Below, one piece after another: positions 43,810 through 55,616 of a stretch of 64,000 nucleotides of DNA (its first letter is position 1; each line of letters begins with the position of its first letter). The translations under genes were made by a program, and so were the position numbers. The DNA lies in assembly GCA_027924645.1 (NCBI GenBank), contig BSBN01000254.1, positions 11,612,001-11,676,000 of the forward strand. Reading direction: 5' to 3'. The notes beneath the pieces were generated by a model that was given only the letters and a program-made list of their open reading frames with translations, was not told the DNA's origin and ran no database searches. Origin of the DNA: Cunninghamia lanceolata (taxonomy: Eukaryota; Streptophyta; Pinopsida; Cupressales; Cupressaceae).

Positions 43810-45046
43810 TGTAAATGGTAAAATTTGGACAGTTGAGTTTTTGATAGTTTTGGTTTATATCCTCCTTTCACCCTTTCATTCAAGGACCTAGGGTCAAGTT
43901 GCAATGTACTATCCTACCCTAGGTCATTGTGAGATGTAGGGAAACTTGGATTTTTATGATTTGGTTTTGAATTATCTTCTCTTATGCTTATTGATACCTT
44001 AGAACCCTAATTATGCAAATACGACAGTAAATGGACGAATAATAGAAAATGTTGCTATAGAAAGATGTAAAATAACAAATAACTGTGCACCTGATTTTGG
44101 GGTTTGGAGGCAGAAAAGTTAGGGACTAAAGAGCAGGTGCCCAAGTCCAGTACCCTACTTTTTGTCATGATCTGCAAACAAGATCTGCAACCTGTTCCTG
44201 TTGTACTAAAGATTTTCCCATTGCGGTACTTTGAGGACTAATGAGCGGGTGCCCTAGTCCAGGGAGTTGTTTCTTTCTCTAATCTACAATTCCAACACTT
44301 TATTGTACCCCCCTACAACTTCACTTTATCTGCAACTCCAACCTGTAACCTACAATCATGAAAACTTTAGGAGGGGGTTGCGGTGTTTAGAGGTTTTCCT
44401 CAGTCAAGCCCTAGAGAGACATTCAAGCCTTCTGAACATAGTTGTAAGATAGAGAGTGCGTACCCTTGGGAGGCAAAGGCAAAAACTAAATGATAAATGC
44501 TTACAAACACAAATGATATGACCTTGTAGTGAAGATCTCATGGAGAAATAAGCTCTTCATGCCATGAGGAAATGATTGCTCAAATCTGCAAACACAAACA
44601 CATAGACAACACAAATATGCTCTTGCAACATAATGAAATCCTTGAATCACCTTTAGGATACATGAAGTTCGCAATAACCATCTAGTTTACAAATGAATGC
44701 CTAAACATGCTTTTGTATGCAACTACAAACACTTCCTCCAAGAATTTCATAATTCAAACTTACTGTGTCGGCATAGGACCCAAATAATGGTCACAAGCCG
44801 ACACCCAAAAATTGGGACTAACCCAAAATAGGGTAGGACTAGGGCACAGGTACCCAAGTCCTCCCCACCTATTTTGGGTAGGGGTTATCTCAAGTAGTCC
44901 CCCTAGGTCCTATTTTCCAAGACACTTAGGTGTTTTCTCATCGTGATGTTGAAATATGATGTAATATGTTCTAAATGCACATCAAAGACCCGGGAGCTAA
45001 ACCTTTTGAAGGAAAAGCCCCCAAGGGGACATTTTCTAACATTACA
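43810..45046 (-). repeat. LTR-like repeat of element C, right copy
   Basis: The longer partner (1237 bases) of 5406-6574. It has the same GGACTA...GTGCCCAAGTCC motifs near 44120, 44240 and 44830. Ends TGTAAA...ATTACA. Confidence 0.6.
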
Positions 45047-46691
45047 GTAAGTATTTGTGTATTGAATATATTGCACTTCTTATTGTTATTAAAATATTTG
45101 AAAAAGTCATACCTTAGAGTCTTCCTTAAACAACACAACCCAAGAAAAAATCATAAAACTAGCAATAAGAGATATAGATCCAATAAGAGGTTGGCACTGT
45201 CATCTAATTTGATCTACACCTTAGGAATATCCGAACCATTGAGGATAGATTCCTAACCTTTAAGAGCACCATCATCAATCAAAGTATGTTTAATTATTAT
45301 ATATTTTTAAATTACAACCTTCTCTTTTGTAACTCTATTTTTTCTTTTAATTATTTCTTTTATAATTATTGATAATAATTTTAATTTACTTCACTAAATA
45401 TTTTTATTTTAATTATTTATTTTAAAATTATTAATAATGATGTTAATTTTTTTAATGAAATTAATTGTACACTCAACTACTTAATATTTTGAAACTTGCA
45501 CTATTCTTCCTTATCAAGGTAAAAGTCTTTCTTTATCAAAATTTTCAAATTCTAATTACTTGTTTTGATATTTTCAATATTGAATTTTAATTTTATTTTG
45601 TATCAGTAAATTTGTTTTTGACCCTTAATTAAACATTTTAGAACTTGCACCTTTCTCCCTTATCTCATAAAAATATTAAAAAATCAAATTATCAATATTT
45701 TATTACTTTTTGAGAGTGTTAAAAGTTATTGATACATATTTATCTAAAAACAATCAAGACATATATTCTTGAGTTATTTTATTTCATTTTTAGAATTATT
45801 TTATTTACTACATACATACATGAACACATAACTTTTAATGATTTTTTATGAATTATTTTGTTTTATTTATATTTTTTTACTTAAGACCTATCTTTAGGTT
45901 TTGTATGTCACTTTAATTTTATTTTTCCAAAATCCAACATTCATTATTCAACAATTCATATGTTTTGTTTTTACTTTAAAAAATATAGTAAATATTATAT
46001 ACATATATATTACTTTTTAATTGTTCATGCCTTTTAAAGTCTCGGTCATCTCCTCTACATCTAGGGCTGGTGTTAGAAAATTATTAACCCAAACTAAAAG
46101 CGAGAGAAATGTGGAGGATGTGTGAGAAGTTTAGAAAATTAGATTGGATTTTGGAGTAGTAAAATACCATGAGTGGTACTAGAATTTACATAAAAAATGG
46201 GGAATTGAAGAAAGAGATCACTTTAAAAAACCATAGTCTCCCATTCCAAGGAATCAAGAATAATGCCCTAGAGACATAAACATGTAAGAATTATATCTAA
46301 TGGTAAAGTGGATTCATATGGATCTAATGTAACCATTAAAACTCTTCGGTCATGAATATATTTAATATATTGACACACAACAAAAGAAATAACTCTCAAA
46401 TCCTCATGTTATGATTTATCAAGTGAAATAAACAACTATATAAAGAATAAATTATTGGTTTTCAAAACTACAAGCCCTCTCCTCTAGCATCATTTCTCAT
46501 GATGAAACATGAGGAACATCTTAGGAAAAGAGAACTACACATTAGCAAGGGGTTGATAAATTTGGGCCAATACATGGGATTAGAGTTAATCCTCTTTTCT
46601 TTAGGCTCTATGGAACCTAGAGGGCATTCCCTTGAGGTATTAATAGAAATAAGAATAAGGATTTGATTACCAAACTCTAATGGAAAGCAGG
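45047..46691. other. AT-rich sequence without recognised genes
   Basis: Very AT-rich (especially 45280-46040, long T and A runs). I see no gene, LTR or RNA gene. It is the flank of element C and the target of the gag-protease element (GCAGG at 46687). Confidence 0.4.
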
Positions 46692-47149
46692 TGATGCAGA
46701 GGCATCCACACTATAACCTTCGCATATAGCATGAATGTCTGCAGACCAACCTCATCATCATCATCTTCTCCATCATCATCATATTCCCTAGAACTACCAA
46801 CAGCATCATCATGTTCCTCTCGCTCTGTCTCACTCTCACAAAGTCTGATCGATGATTTACAATCAACCGATCCCATGCTTATAAAGATTTCCCTATGAGT
46901 ACTACTGACCCGACTCCAAGCGGCTGGGAACTCTCCAGGCGGCTGGGAGATCCCACCAAACATACATCATGACAGCTGTTATAACTAACTATCTAAAAAT
47001 AGCAAAAGCCCGGTCAGCATGATCTTATCATGATCAGCGTGACATTATTACATGCAATTGGTCTAACAGACCTTCTTGGAAACACAAACAAGACCTAAAC
47101 TACTAACTGCCTCATCCAGACCAGCTGTCAGGTAGGTGCTCCTGCACCA
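46692..47149 (-). repeat. 3' LTR of the gag-protease element (full length)
   Basis: 458 bases, TGATGCAGAGG...CTGCACCA on the plus strand. It keeps a 77-base segment (about 46847-46925) missing from the other LTR. That segment contains CTTTATAAGC on the minus strand, a likely TATA box. Purine-rich GTTGGGGAGTA precedes it on the minus strand. Confidence 0.9.
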
Positions 47150-49278
47150 TACTCCCCAACAGAAAAGAACTCATGTCCCATGAGTTTAGCATGTGGAAGT
47201 CCTCCACCGTTACACTTTGCTTTGTCAGTCGTCTGACCTGCTCCAGCTTTATCTGCTGCTGTCTCTTGGCTGCTCCAAGACTTCTGAACTGTAACTTGCT
47301 TTCTGGCAAGTAAATCATCATGCCTGTTGATGTAGGCCTTCTTCTCACATACCCTGTGTTTGTCAGGTTGCCTAACTAGAACCTCTGGCTGAACTACCTC
47401 TTGAACTTCTGAAGTGTTCAAGTCTATCTTCCTTTCAACTCTTATAGGACAAACAATAGTCCCAACTATGACAACATCCTTGTCATTCTTCTGAACTGGT
47501 GGCTGTTTGCACCCCTGTTTCTGAACCTGCTGCTGACCTCTGTCAGTCACAACTGAAACTTTCTTCAGCTTGTTGTCTGTAACAACTCCTTTCTCTGCAG
47601 TGTCCTGAACTGCCTTCATGCCTGCTCCTCTAGGCATCTGCACAAACTCCTTCTTTCCCATTAAAATGAGTTGAGCTGCCTTCTGTACTGCAGCTTTTGC
47701 CTGCAATGGCATCAACTTAATGATCTTCCCATCCTTCTTGATGGTGTAGGTATTAGCATACCCATCATACAGTACCCTTCTGTCAAATTGCCATGGTCTA
47801 CCTAGCAGTAGGTGACAACATTCCATAGGCAATATATCACACAAAATTCTATCATGATATGGTCCAATCTGGAAATCCACATATGCTTGCTCAGAGACAA
47901 AAAGTGATTGCCTATCACTCACCCAAGATGCCTTGTAAGGGTGTGGATGTGGAATCCTTTCCAGCTTCAGTTTATCCACCATTTCCTGAGATACCATGTT
48001 GTCTGTTGAACCAGTATCAATGACAACTTTACATACCTTACCTTTGCTCTTACATGTGGTTTTGAAAAGAGCTCTTCTTTGCATCAGATCCTGTGATGCC
48101 TGCAAACTAATTCTCCTTAACATCAATGATTCTCCACTCTCTGGATATCCAACATTATCAGGTTCTCTGTTTGAACTCTGTGCACTTTCTTCTACTTTCT
48201 CTTCTTGTACAAGTTGTACTCTCTTGTCACTAGTTCTATCATTTCTAGATGATGAACCCTTGTTTTCTGGACATTTGAAGGATGGATGACCAAACTCTCC
48301 ACAGGTGTAACATTTTCCTGAAAATGTAGTAGAACCTCTACCACCTCCAAATCTTCCTCTATTACCTTTCCATCCACCTCTGAAATCAGACTGTCCTTGT
48401 CCTTTACCAGTGTCTTCTTGACCCTCATTGATTTGCTTTTGTGCAGGGGCTGCTCCTCTTCCCCTATTGTTTCCTCTTCCTCTCATGGACTTATCATGTC
48501 CTCTATTCAGCTTTTCTTCAATCCTGATTGCCATTTGATAAAAATCCTCCACATTCTTAGGGTTAGCTAAAACTAACTCATCCTGTATGTTAAACCTCAA
48601 ACCAGCCAAGTACCTAGCCACCTTTTCTACCTCATTCTCATGATGACCAGATCTCATACTTAACAGATAAAATTCCTCAGTATATGCTTTCACATCCCTG
48701 TCTTTCTGCTTTAAAAATTGCAGCTTCTTAAACATCTGGATTTCATAATCCCTTGGCAAGAATTTACCCTTGATCCTTGCTACCATCTTATCCCATGAAG
48801 TGATCTTAGACTTCCCTTGTTTCCTTCTCTCAGATTGTACATAATCCCACCATACCAAAGCATGACCTCCTAACTTGGTCTTTGCAATCTTGACTTTCTG
48901 ATCCTCAGCAACATCTTCACATTCAAAGTGATTATCCAGTGCAGCAATCCAGTCCAACAATTCATCTTCATTCAAGCTTCCAGTATACTTGGAAACATCA
49001 ACCTTTACCTTAGGTTTTTCACTCTGTACTGCCTTTAACAGTTTTGCCAACCTCTGGTCTTCAGCATCCAGATCTTCAGCTACCTCTTCATACTCTTCAA
49101 CAGTATCTGCCTCTTCTTCAGACTCACTGTCTTCCACTGCCCTTTTTTTGTTCTTTTCCAGGGCTGTCAGCCTGGCTTGAAGTGCTTCAGCAAGCTCCTT
49201 CATCTTCCTCATCTCTCTAGCATGTTTCTCCTTCATTTCCTGCAACTCCCTTGCAGTACCACTACCTTTAGGAGGCAT
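47128..49278 (-). CDS. Gag-protease of the TR-GAG-like element, 716 residues
   Basis: Start at the ATG of MPPKGSGTARE (49278); an upstream in-frame ATG at 49305 is possible. An N-terminal coiled coil and acidic stretch (SESEEEADTVEEYEE) are followed by the gypsy Gag core: LDWIAALDNHFE, ALVWWDYVQSERR, IKGKFLPRDYEIQMFKKLQ, VKAYTEEFYLLSMRSGH and VARYLAGLRFNIQDEL. Then come a Gly/Arg-rich RNA-binding patch, a CCHC knuckle CYTCGEFGHPSFKC (about 48270-48315), and a retropepsin with VIDTGSTDNMVS (about 48010) and HLLLGRPWQFDRR. The last 130 residues are unlike known protease and end inside the 3' LTR (stop at 47128, LTR edge 47149). The frame is fully intact. It would form particles and mature them. 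Confidence 0.93.
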   Translation of the reverse strand: MPPKGSGTARELQEMKEKHAREMRKMKELAEALQARLTALEKNKKRAVEDSESEEEADTVEEYEEVAEDLDAEDQRLAKLLKAVQSEKPKVKVDVSKYTGSLNEDELLDWIAALDNHFECEDVAEDQKVKIAKTKLGGHALVWWDYVQSERRKQGKSKITSWDKMVARIKGKFLPRDYEIQMFKKLQFLKQKDRDVKAYTEEFYLLSMRSGHHENEVEKVARYLAGLRFNIQDELVLANPKNVEDFYQMAIRIEEKLNRGHDKSMRGRGNNRGRGAAPAQKQINEGQEDTGKGQGQSDFRGGWKGNRGRFGGGRGSTTFSGKCYTCGEFGHPSFKCPENKGSSSRNDRTSDKRVQLVQEEKVEESAQSSNREPDNVGYPESGESLMLRRISLQASQDLMQRRALFKTTCKSKGKVCKVVIDTGSTDNMVSQEMVDKLKLERIPHPHPYKASWVSDRQSLFVSEQAYVDFQIGPYHDRILCDILPMECCHLLLGRPWQFDRRVLYDGYANTYTIKKDGKIIKLMPLQAKAAVQKAAQLILMGKKEFVQMPRGAGMKAVQDTAEKGVVTDNKLKKVSVVTDRGQQQVQKQGCKQPPVQKNDKDVVIVGTIVCPIRVERKIDLNTSEVQEVVQPEVLVRQPDKHRVCEKKAYINRHDDLLARKQVTVQKSWSSQETAADKAGAGQTTDKAKCNGGGLPHAKLMGHEFFSVGEYGAGAPT

Positions 49279-49375
49279 TTTGTCAACCTCACAATCAACA
49301 CACAACTCAACTCTATCTCTACCTCTGCCCTTTCGGTGACTGAATCAACACACAACAGCCCAGACCTTTTGCTGA

Positions 49376-49387
49376 GCTCTGATACCA
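49376..49387 (-). promoter_or_regulatory. Primer-binding site of the gag-protease element
   Basis: The minus strand reads TGGTATCAGAGC three bases after the 5' LTR, the Met-tRNA type. Confidence 0.88.
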
Positions 49388-49390
49388 CTA

Positions 49391-49771
49391 TGATGCAGAG
49401 GCATCCACACTATAACCTTCGCATATAGCATGAATGTCTGCAGACCAACCTCATCATCATCATCTTCGCCATCATCATCATATTCCCTAGAACTACCAAC
49501 AGCATCATCATGTTCCTCTCGCTCTGTCTCACTCTCGCAAAGCGGCTGGGAACTCTCCAGGCGGCTGGGAGATCCCACCGAACATACATCATGACAGCTG
49601 TTATAACTAACTATCTAAAAATAGCAAAAGCCCGGTCAGCATGATCTTATCATGATCAGCGTGACATTATTACATGCAATTGGTCTAACATACCTTCTTG
49701 GAAACACAAACAAGACCTAAACTACTAACTGCCTCATCCAGACCAGCTGTCAGGTAGGTGCTCCTGCACCA
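49391..49771 (-). repeat. 5' LTR of the gag-protease element, with 77-base deletion
   Basis: 381 bases. Same ends as 46692-47149, but the block between two AAG triplets, just before CGGCTGGGAACTC, is missing. Only one AAG remains, typical of a microhomology deletion. The lost part held the candidate TATA box, so this 5' LTR may be a poor promoter. Confidence 0.88.
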
Positions 49772-51375
49772 GCAGGGGAAAGTATACTAGACCTCACCAA
49801 CAATAAATACAAGAAAGAAAACATATGCACCTAAGGTTATGAATTGATTATATTTCTTAACATGAATCCGCTTATATTTTCTTACATATATTCATCTTGC
49901 ATCTAACCAACATAGCTCTCCATAGATCCATCTAACATGGGATCACTAATTTTATTCATTACTGAAGTAATGAGCTATGTGGTAAATAATATTCCTGCAT
50001 ACATAAAACTCTTAAGAGGTTACTCAAGTATAATTGTCTTAAGATGATTCCAAAGTTATAAAATTGAATCGTTCATGCATGAAAGAATATAGACTTAAAC
50101 TAAAAGAGAACTTAAAAGTGTATTATATATGAGGAGATTGAATCCCAAACCCATTTGACCAATGCTTACTCCATTGGGTAACTAAATCATAATCATGCAA
50201 GGGAGAAGATGATAGACCTGTAGAGCATAATGAAACCAAACGTACATATGCATACAAATAAAAATGACACTTCATGTAAATGGACGTAATAATTTTATCT
50301 CAATGTTGCAAGTACCCATGTCAAATAGGAATAAGACCATTACAAAATAGTTTGTAATGAATTATAATGCTATGATATTAATCTAAATCACATTACACTC
50401 ATACCATCAAATGTCCCAAGAGAAGATCCACAACTAGGTTTGAACAATCTGTAAATAGTTATAAAATCCCACGTAGACATACCATTTACAATCATTAAAT
50501 TCATAAAAAAATTCTCCATTAAAATATGTATCATGTCCCCTTATAGACTAGACTTGCCTCACTTGATGCCATATAACAACCTAAGACATTTATGTGGTTA
50601 AAAAATCGGTTTAGTGAGAAACAGAAATACATCAAATAGGTGAGCATATGTAACACTTTGTATCAAGGATCTTAGATGAATATTTTAAATACACATGTAA
50701 TCAAATCTAACCTCCAAGATGCCCGCATGGCCATGTTAGGAGAATGTAGTTCTTGGGAAGGGAAAACCACCTACGATCATATGAGATTTGTCCAGCAAGA
50801 ATAAACAAGACATACCCTAATAATTGTAGGTGAGTAAAAGATATCCAACACTAGGGAGAAACCAATCACCAAGTATAACCAATAATCAAGATAACATTAA
50901 ATTCATTTTTATGTTGAGGAGAAGGTTTGAAATGATAAAACAAATTAGAACTAGGCACAAAGCTCAAGCTAAATCATTTGAATTGTGGCCTATGATAGTA
51001 GACCTAGAAATAACCCAAGGAGAATACTAAGGATAAGATGACATGCCAAACAACAATGAAATATCAATAAATTTCACATTTTCAAATATCTTTGAAAAAC
51101 ACAAGAAGATATAGCATAGGTGGGGTAGGTAAAATATTTGAACTTAATTTTAATACTCATCAAACATGTGGATGTAGCATAAATTAGATGGTGGATGTGG
51201 CATGGAAACTAATTAGATGACACTAAGATGAAGAAACACAAATCCACAAGAAACCTGAAGTCTACCACCAATATGTCACTACAACAACATGTCAATCCAC
51301 CATGAAGAACATATGACTAGTGGAGTACCTACGATCACAATATAGGGCACTAGGCACCAAACTAATCTATATATA
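49772..51375. other. No recognised gene
   Basis: AT-rich sequence with short, unsupported frames only (e.g. 50830-51030). No LTR ends, tRNA or repeat structure noticed. Confidence 0.35.
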
Positions 51376-52050
51376 TGTTAGGAAAAGGGTGTTGTACACA
51401 TTGCACAAGAATGAATAATTTAATTATGTAAAAAAATATTTATTTTTGGTGCATCTTTACTAATGTGTTTAGCCACATTAAATATTTATTTGGATCTAAT
51501 TGTAAATTTGTATGTAACATTGGTCAGATATTTTGTGTGAGATACATAGGACAAATATTTAATATTTATGGTAAATATTTAATTTTGGGGTCAATGATTT
51601 TGTGTTCTCACAGTTTTAAGACACATGGTTTTGCCAATACCACAGTTGTACTTATGTGAGCTTGATTCTATAAAAGAAAGAACATATCTAGTAGTTGAGG
51701 TTGGCTGACCATTTAGGGATATCAATTATATTGAGATCTCTTGAAGAGTGCATATGCGAAACATGGTGTGGGGTGTGTAGTTGCTTTGACACATGGAGGA
51801 TGCATTGGAGGAGCTTGATGTTGTTTTAGAAGTGTTCATGGAAATAGTGTAAGTGTATCAATGTTTTCATTGCTAAATAATACATTGACTGTGAATACTT
51901 TTGTAGGTTAGGTTTTACTAAGTATATCTTGTGTTATCTTGTGATATGTTTTTTATATTTCCATTATGGTTATTTTATAAGATTGTATGCATCATTTTAT
52001 ATTATAGGGTTATGTAGGAAATGGTTTGATCAACTTGTAATTTCCTAACA
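51376..52050 (+). repeat. Isolated copia-type LTR with primer site
   Basis: 675 bases bounded by TGTTAGGAAA and TTTCCTAACA, a perfect 10-base terminal inverted repeat. TATAAAAG lies at 51669. A Met-type primer site follows at 52053. No matching 3' LTR is found in the window, so the element is truncated downstream. Confidence 0.72.
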
Positions 52051-52052
52051 AG

Positions 52053-52064
52053 TGGTAGCAGAGA
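52053..52064 (+). promoter_or_regulatory. Primer-binding site after the isolated LTR
   Basis: TGGTAGCAGAGA, two bases after the LTR; one or two changes from the standard TGGTATCAGAGC. Confidence 0.65.
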
Positions 52065-53132
52065 CATGGTTGTGGTTGAGGGAGGTGTGAGCTCCCTCAT
52101 TTTGTTTAACCATTGTTCTGTGTAGATCTAATGTAAATTTGAAGCTATCAAAATGTTGGAAAATTTGAGATATTTCAAAGCATAATGGTTTTGTGTAGGT
52201 TGTGAAAATGTAGATTTGGGGTTTGTAGAATCTTTGTGGTTATTTTTATAGATCTAGGGTTCAAAAACGATTTATCAAATAGGGTGTTTTGGGTGTTCAC
52301 CATATCAGTGTTTCATGGACGAAGTTGCAAAATTACATCATGGGATAAAATAAACCTCAACATTGCGTCTAGGAGGCCCAAGACATGAAGATCAATATAA
52401 AATTTGATATATTTTGGCTATTAGGTCCTGAAACATAAAAAATGCGTATGACCATATGGTTAACTATGTGCAAATAATAATAATTTGTATCCCTCACATT
52501 TCAATAGTTTTGAAAAATTATTTTAAATTATTTTATTTTTAAAATCATGTTGAAAAACTATAGAAGAAATATAAATTAACTAAAAATATTATTAAAAATA
52601 TTAGGGGTGTATAGGGCCATAGACCCTTGTACCCTTGTCCCCATAGATAGTGATAGTGGTATCAAAAACTAGGTACAAGTTATGTACCATTCGATAGTGG
52701 TTGGTCAGCCACAATTGGTGGTAACCAACCTGGTGGGGCCTTAAGGCATTGGTATTGACTTCCTATAAACAGGGCCATAGATTAGCCCCTGTGGGCATAA
52801 AATTTTGAACATGTATATAGAGTGAAATGCCTTTTAGGTCTAGGATATTTGGAAATTGCAAAAAAAAAAAAAGTAAATGAAATTTTAGTTTTTCCATTGA
52901 AGTGCTCAGCTTCTGCACCACCTAATGTGCCACCTAGGTGTTACCTACTTACACATGATGATATCATGCTTACATCATCTGTATGGACTACATAAACTAA
53001 TGATGTCAGTTGTATGGAAACATCCCAATTGGGGCCTCCTCTAGCCCTTGAAGGATCTTATGTAAACTTAAATAGACAAGTGTGACTATGACCTAATAAA
53101 TAACTAGTTAGGTAATACACTTTGTTCACACC
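52065..53132. other. Leader remnant and probable degenerate LTR
   Basis: The first 100 bases are the leader of the isolated-LTR element. The right part, read on the minus strand from 53132 as TGTTGGTGTGAAC, looks like the start of a 3' LTR next to the purine tract AAGGGGGG. The inner end of that LTR is not resolved. No gene. Confidence 0.4.
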
Positions 53133-54560
53133 AACACCCCCCTTAAGTGTAACATAGGGAGAATTTCGATAAATGAAAGGATTCAAATATTGAAGGATGG
53201 GTCTCAGCTAGAAGGCCATTTTATGTACCCATGTACAAAATACCTCTCACAAATGGAGCAAAGGAGAAAAAGCTTTAGGAAAAAACCCCTCTCCAAAAGA
53301 GAGAAAACATGTAAACAAACATGTACAAGTGATGGAAGAAGGACTCAATACCAAGAACCCCCATGGACTACATCCATCATGATTATACAATCAATAGCCC
53401 CCCATAAGAGGGAAATAATGATACTAGATATCTCCCTCATAAAGAAGTAGCTCCTTTATCCATGGTGAATGCATAAAGACAAGAAAGTATCCACTACCCA
53501 CAAACAAAATTTATCCCTTGGGAAGAAACAAATCCATTGGTGTATGTAGAAGCAACTCCATCTCCAAATAAGAGATGAGGGAAGAAGTCTCATTAAGGAA
53601 GATGTCTCTAAAAATTGTTCAAGTGTACATGTCACAATCAATAGATGCCACAAAATTAGGAACTCCATGCTTAATCAAAGAGTGTGACAATACAAGACAA
53701 TAGGAAAAATCATGATTAAAAATCTCCCAAAAAAAGAGGGTGTGAAAATATCCATGCCATAACTGTCATTGAAGAGGAAATGGATATCCTCAAATGTGTC
53801 CTCCAAATATGCAAGATGAGATTCACAAAATAAATCTAAAATACCCATCAAGTACTCATTCGACAAAGATGAATTTGAAAGACAATAAACATCCTACTAA
53901 ACTAAATTACTGGCAGATGAATAAATAATGAATTATGAAGAAGTAGGATGTGGAGGATATGGAAGCTTCACACAAGTCTCAAGAACTAGAGTAGATGGAA
54001 GAATACCTAGGATTAAGCGATCAAACTTCTATTCAAAAATACAATCCACACTACATGTAGGAGTGTGATTACCAATCCAAGGAACCACCATCTCATTAAT
54101 GGAAAATGAGAAAATAGTGTACAATCAATATGCCTGATTAACCATCCCAATAGAAAAAATTTCTAGCTACTCTCCAAGTCTCTAATAAACATTGAATCAG
54201 GTGTAAATGCAAGATTTCTCACTGTTCCACCATGAGTAATTTGATATATAGAAAGAAAATGATTGGAGAATGCAAGCACACACAAAACATTATTGAAGGT
54301 ACCCTCCCCAACATCATTAGATCCCTTTCCCATTACATTCATATAAGTGTTGTTACCCATCAATATAGGTGGCATGGTACAAGGCTCAAATGAAGAGAAC
54401 ATAATTGTGACAAAGCCATATGAAGAGAAACTCTTGAATCAAGAAACCGTGTTTGTGGATGAAGACTTGTAGATAGAAAAAGTGCTTGACCCTTCATCTT
54501 AATATATTTTATCCCATTAGAGAAACTAGCTACACTTATAACTTTAAGGAACCACTTAAA
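53133..54560 (-). pseudogene. Degenerate copia fragment (protease to 3' end, mostly deleted)
   Basis: On the minus strand, DSRVSLHMALSQ near 54430-54470 recalls the copia protease site (DSG changed to DSR). A frameshift follows, then PPILMGNNTYMNV and LSIYQITHGGTVRNLAFTPDS (54402-54163), the usual region before integrase. The core RT is missing. 53860-53200 resembles the 3' inner region of the short element at 40309. An AAGGGGGG tract ends at 53133. The region may come from the same non-autonomous family. Confidence 0.6.
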
Positions 54561-55109
54561 AAATCTATAAAATCTTTGCAATCATTGCTAGATGCAGTAA
54601 TTTTTGTGGTGACTATATTCCTATTTTGGGGAAAAATTAATTTCACTAGTGAAATTTTTCTAGATTTCTCCACTTTGGTGATTTTAGCTAGTGAGTTAAA
54701 GATAGATTTTCAAAAAAGAAATTATTCCATTGGTGACTTATACTTGTATTCAAAAAATAAAATAAGTTTTGTGGCAAATTGTATAAATATTCAAAAATAT
54801 AAAGTTTATTTTTTTTCATGTTAAGTTCTACCAATGGCGGTAGATCCCTTTATATTAATGAAAAAATAAAAGTTACATTGCTTTAGAAATGGTGTTAATA
54901 CCATTAGCTACATTGTGTATTCGTTCAAGCTACTCAACAGAGAACAAATCACCATACACACTCGTAAAGTTTGCAAATGCTATCATAACACAACTCTCTA
55001 GACCCTGCCTAAATAACTTTAAGCCTTCATCCATTTTACGTTTCTTCTTAATTGCCTCCACATCACAAATGCCACAAATGAAACCTTTCTTTAGATTGGG
55101 ATTTATATG

Positions 55110-55394
55110 CTACTCTGCTAAAATGATACCATCCCTTATCTCATCCTTGACCAAGAAACTAGTGAACCTTGAAGCTCTAGCAAGGGAACCCATGGCTTGA
55201 GCTAAAATTATGTAGAATCGATCTAGCAAGACTCCATCATGGGTGTGGCTTCCCTTTGCAAGCTTGAGCCATACAATAGATTTTATAGCCCTCCTCATTG
55301 CATCCTCCTCTGTCTTGAACAAACGACGTATTTGTTGATCCACCGTCTCCTCCACATAATCGTATCGCACTCCAAAATGCTTTCTACCTACCAT
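55110..55394 (-). pseudogene. Small downstream LINE frame, unknown
   Basis: 95 residues; contains HFGVRYDYVEE, GSHTHDGVLLDRFY and KDEIRDGI in the same order as the frame at 4789-5085. A continuation in the same region reads FTSVYGDLFSVE before a stop. The family is unknown. Its conserved place after RNase H in two LINEs on opposite strands supports a real gene product in the parent element. Confidence 0.5.
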
Positions 55395-55616
55395 TAGTAC
55401 AAATAAATTCTCTAGCTTCTCTTAAATAGAAAAATCATAGTTTGACTATCCATCACTTTAGTTTACACATCCAAAATAGCACTGGTTGTAGATGTGTACC
55501 ACTCAGTCCTATCAATTAGACTACTCCAATAATCTAATGGCAAGTATGTGTTTTCTCTGGGAGCCTCTGTCTCACCATAGTCCATGCTGAGAATATTTTC
55601 CAGCCCCTCGAAATGA

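Larger units (their letters stand above)
5406..45046 (-). mobile_element. Old large non-autonomous LTR element C, host of the nest
   Basis: Two similar direct repeats, 5406-6574 and 43810-45046, both begin TGTAAA and end TAACATTACA. Read on the minus strand, a purine-rich GTGGGGGTTAAA touches the left copy at 6575, as a polypurine tract would. Between them, once the nested insertions are removed, are roughly 5.8 kb with no recognisable reverse transcriptase or integrase. The target duplication is not convincing (GTTAT left, GTAAG right), so the pairing of the two repeats is an inference. Confidence 0.5.
46692..49771 (-). mobile_element. Young non-autonomous gag-protease LTR element (TR-GAG type)
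   Basis: LTRs 46692-47149 and 49391-49771, exact target duplication GCAGG (46687-46691 and 49772-49776), primer site, and a single intact gag-protease gene. No RT or integrase. In 381 comparable LTR bases I count four substitutions, so the insertion is recent. This is the layout called TR-GAG in plants (family knowledge). It depends on another element for RT and integrase. Confidence 0.95.

Noticed and set aside
5406..45046. Treating element C as fully proven
   Set aside because: LTR-like repeats and a purine tract support it, but the flanking five bases do not match (GTTAT and GTAAG), so it is listed at moderate confidence only.
45047..46691. Scaffold/matrix attachment or origin-like AT-rich region
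   Set aside because: High AT alone is not evidence, and no repeated motif was seen.
53190..53450. Plus-strand frame of 86 residues
   Set aside because: Antisense to the copia relic and without recognised motifs.
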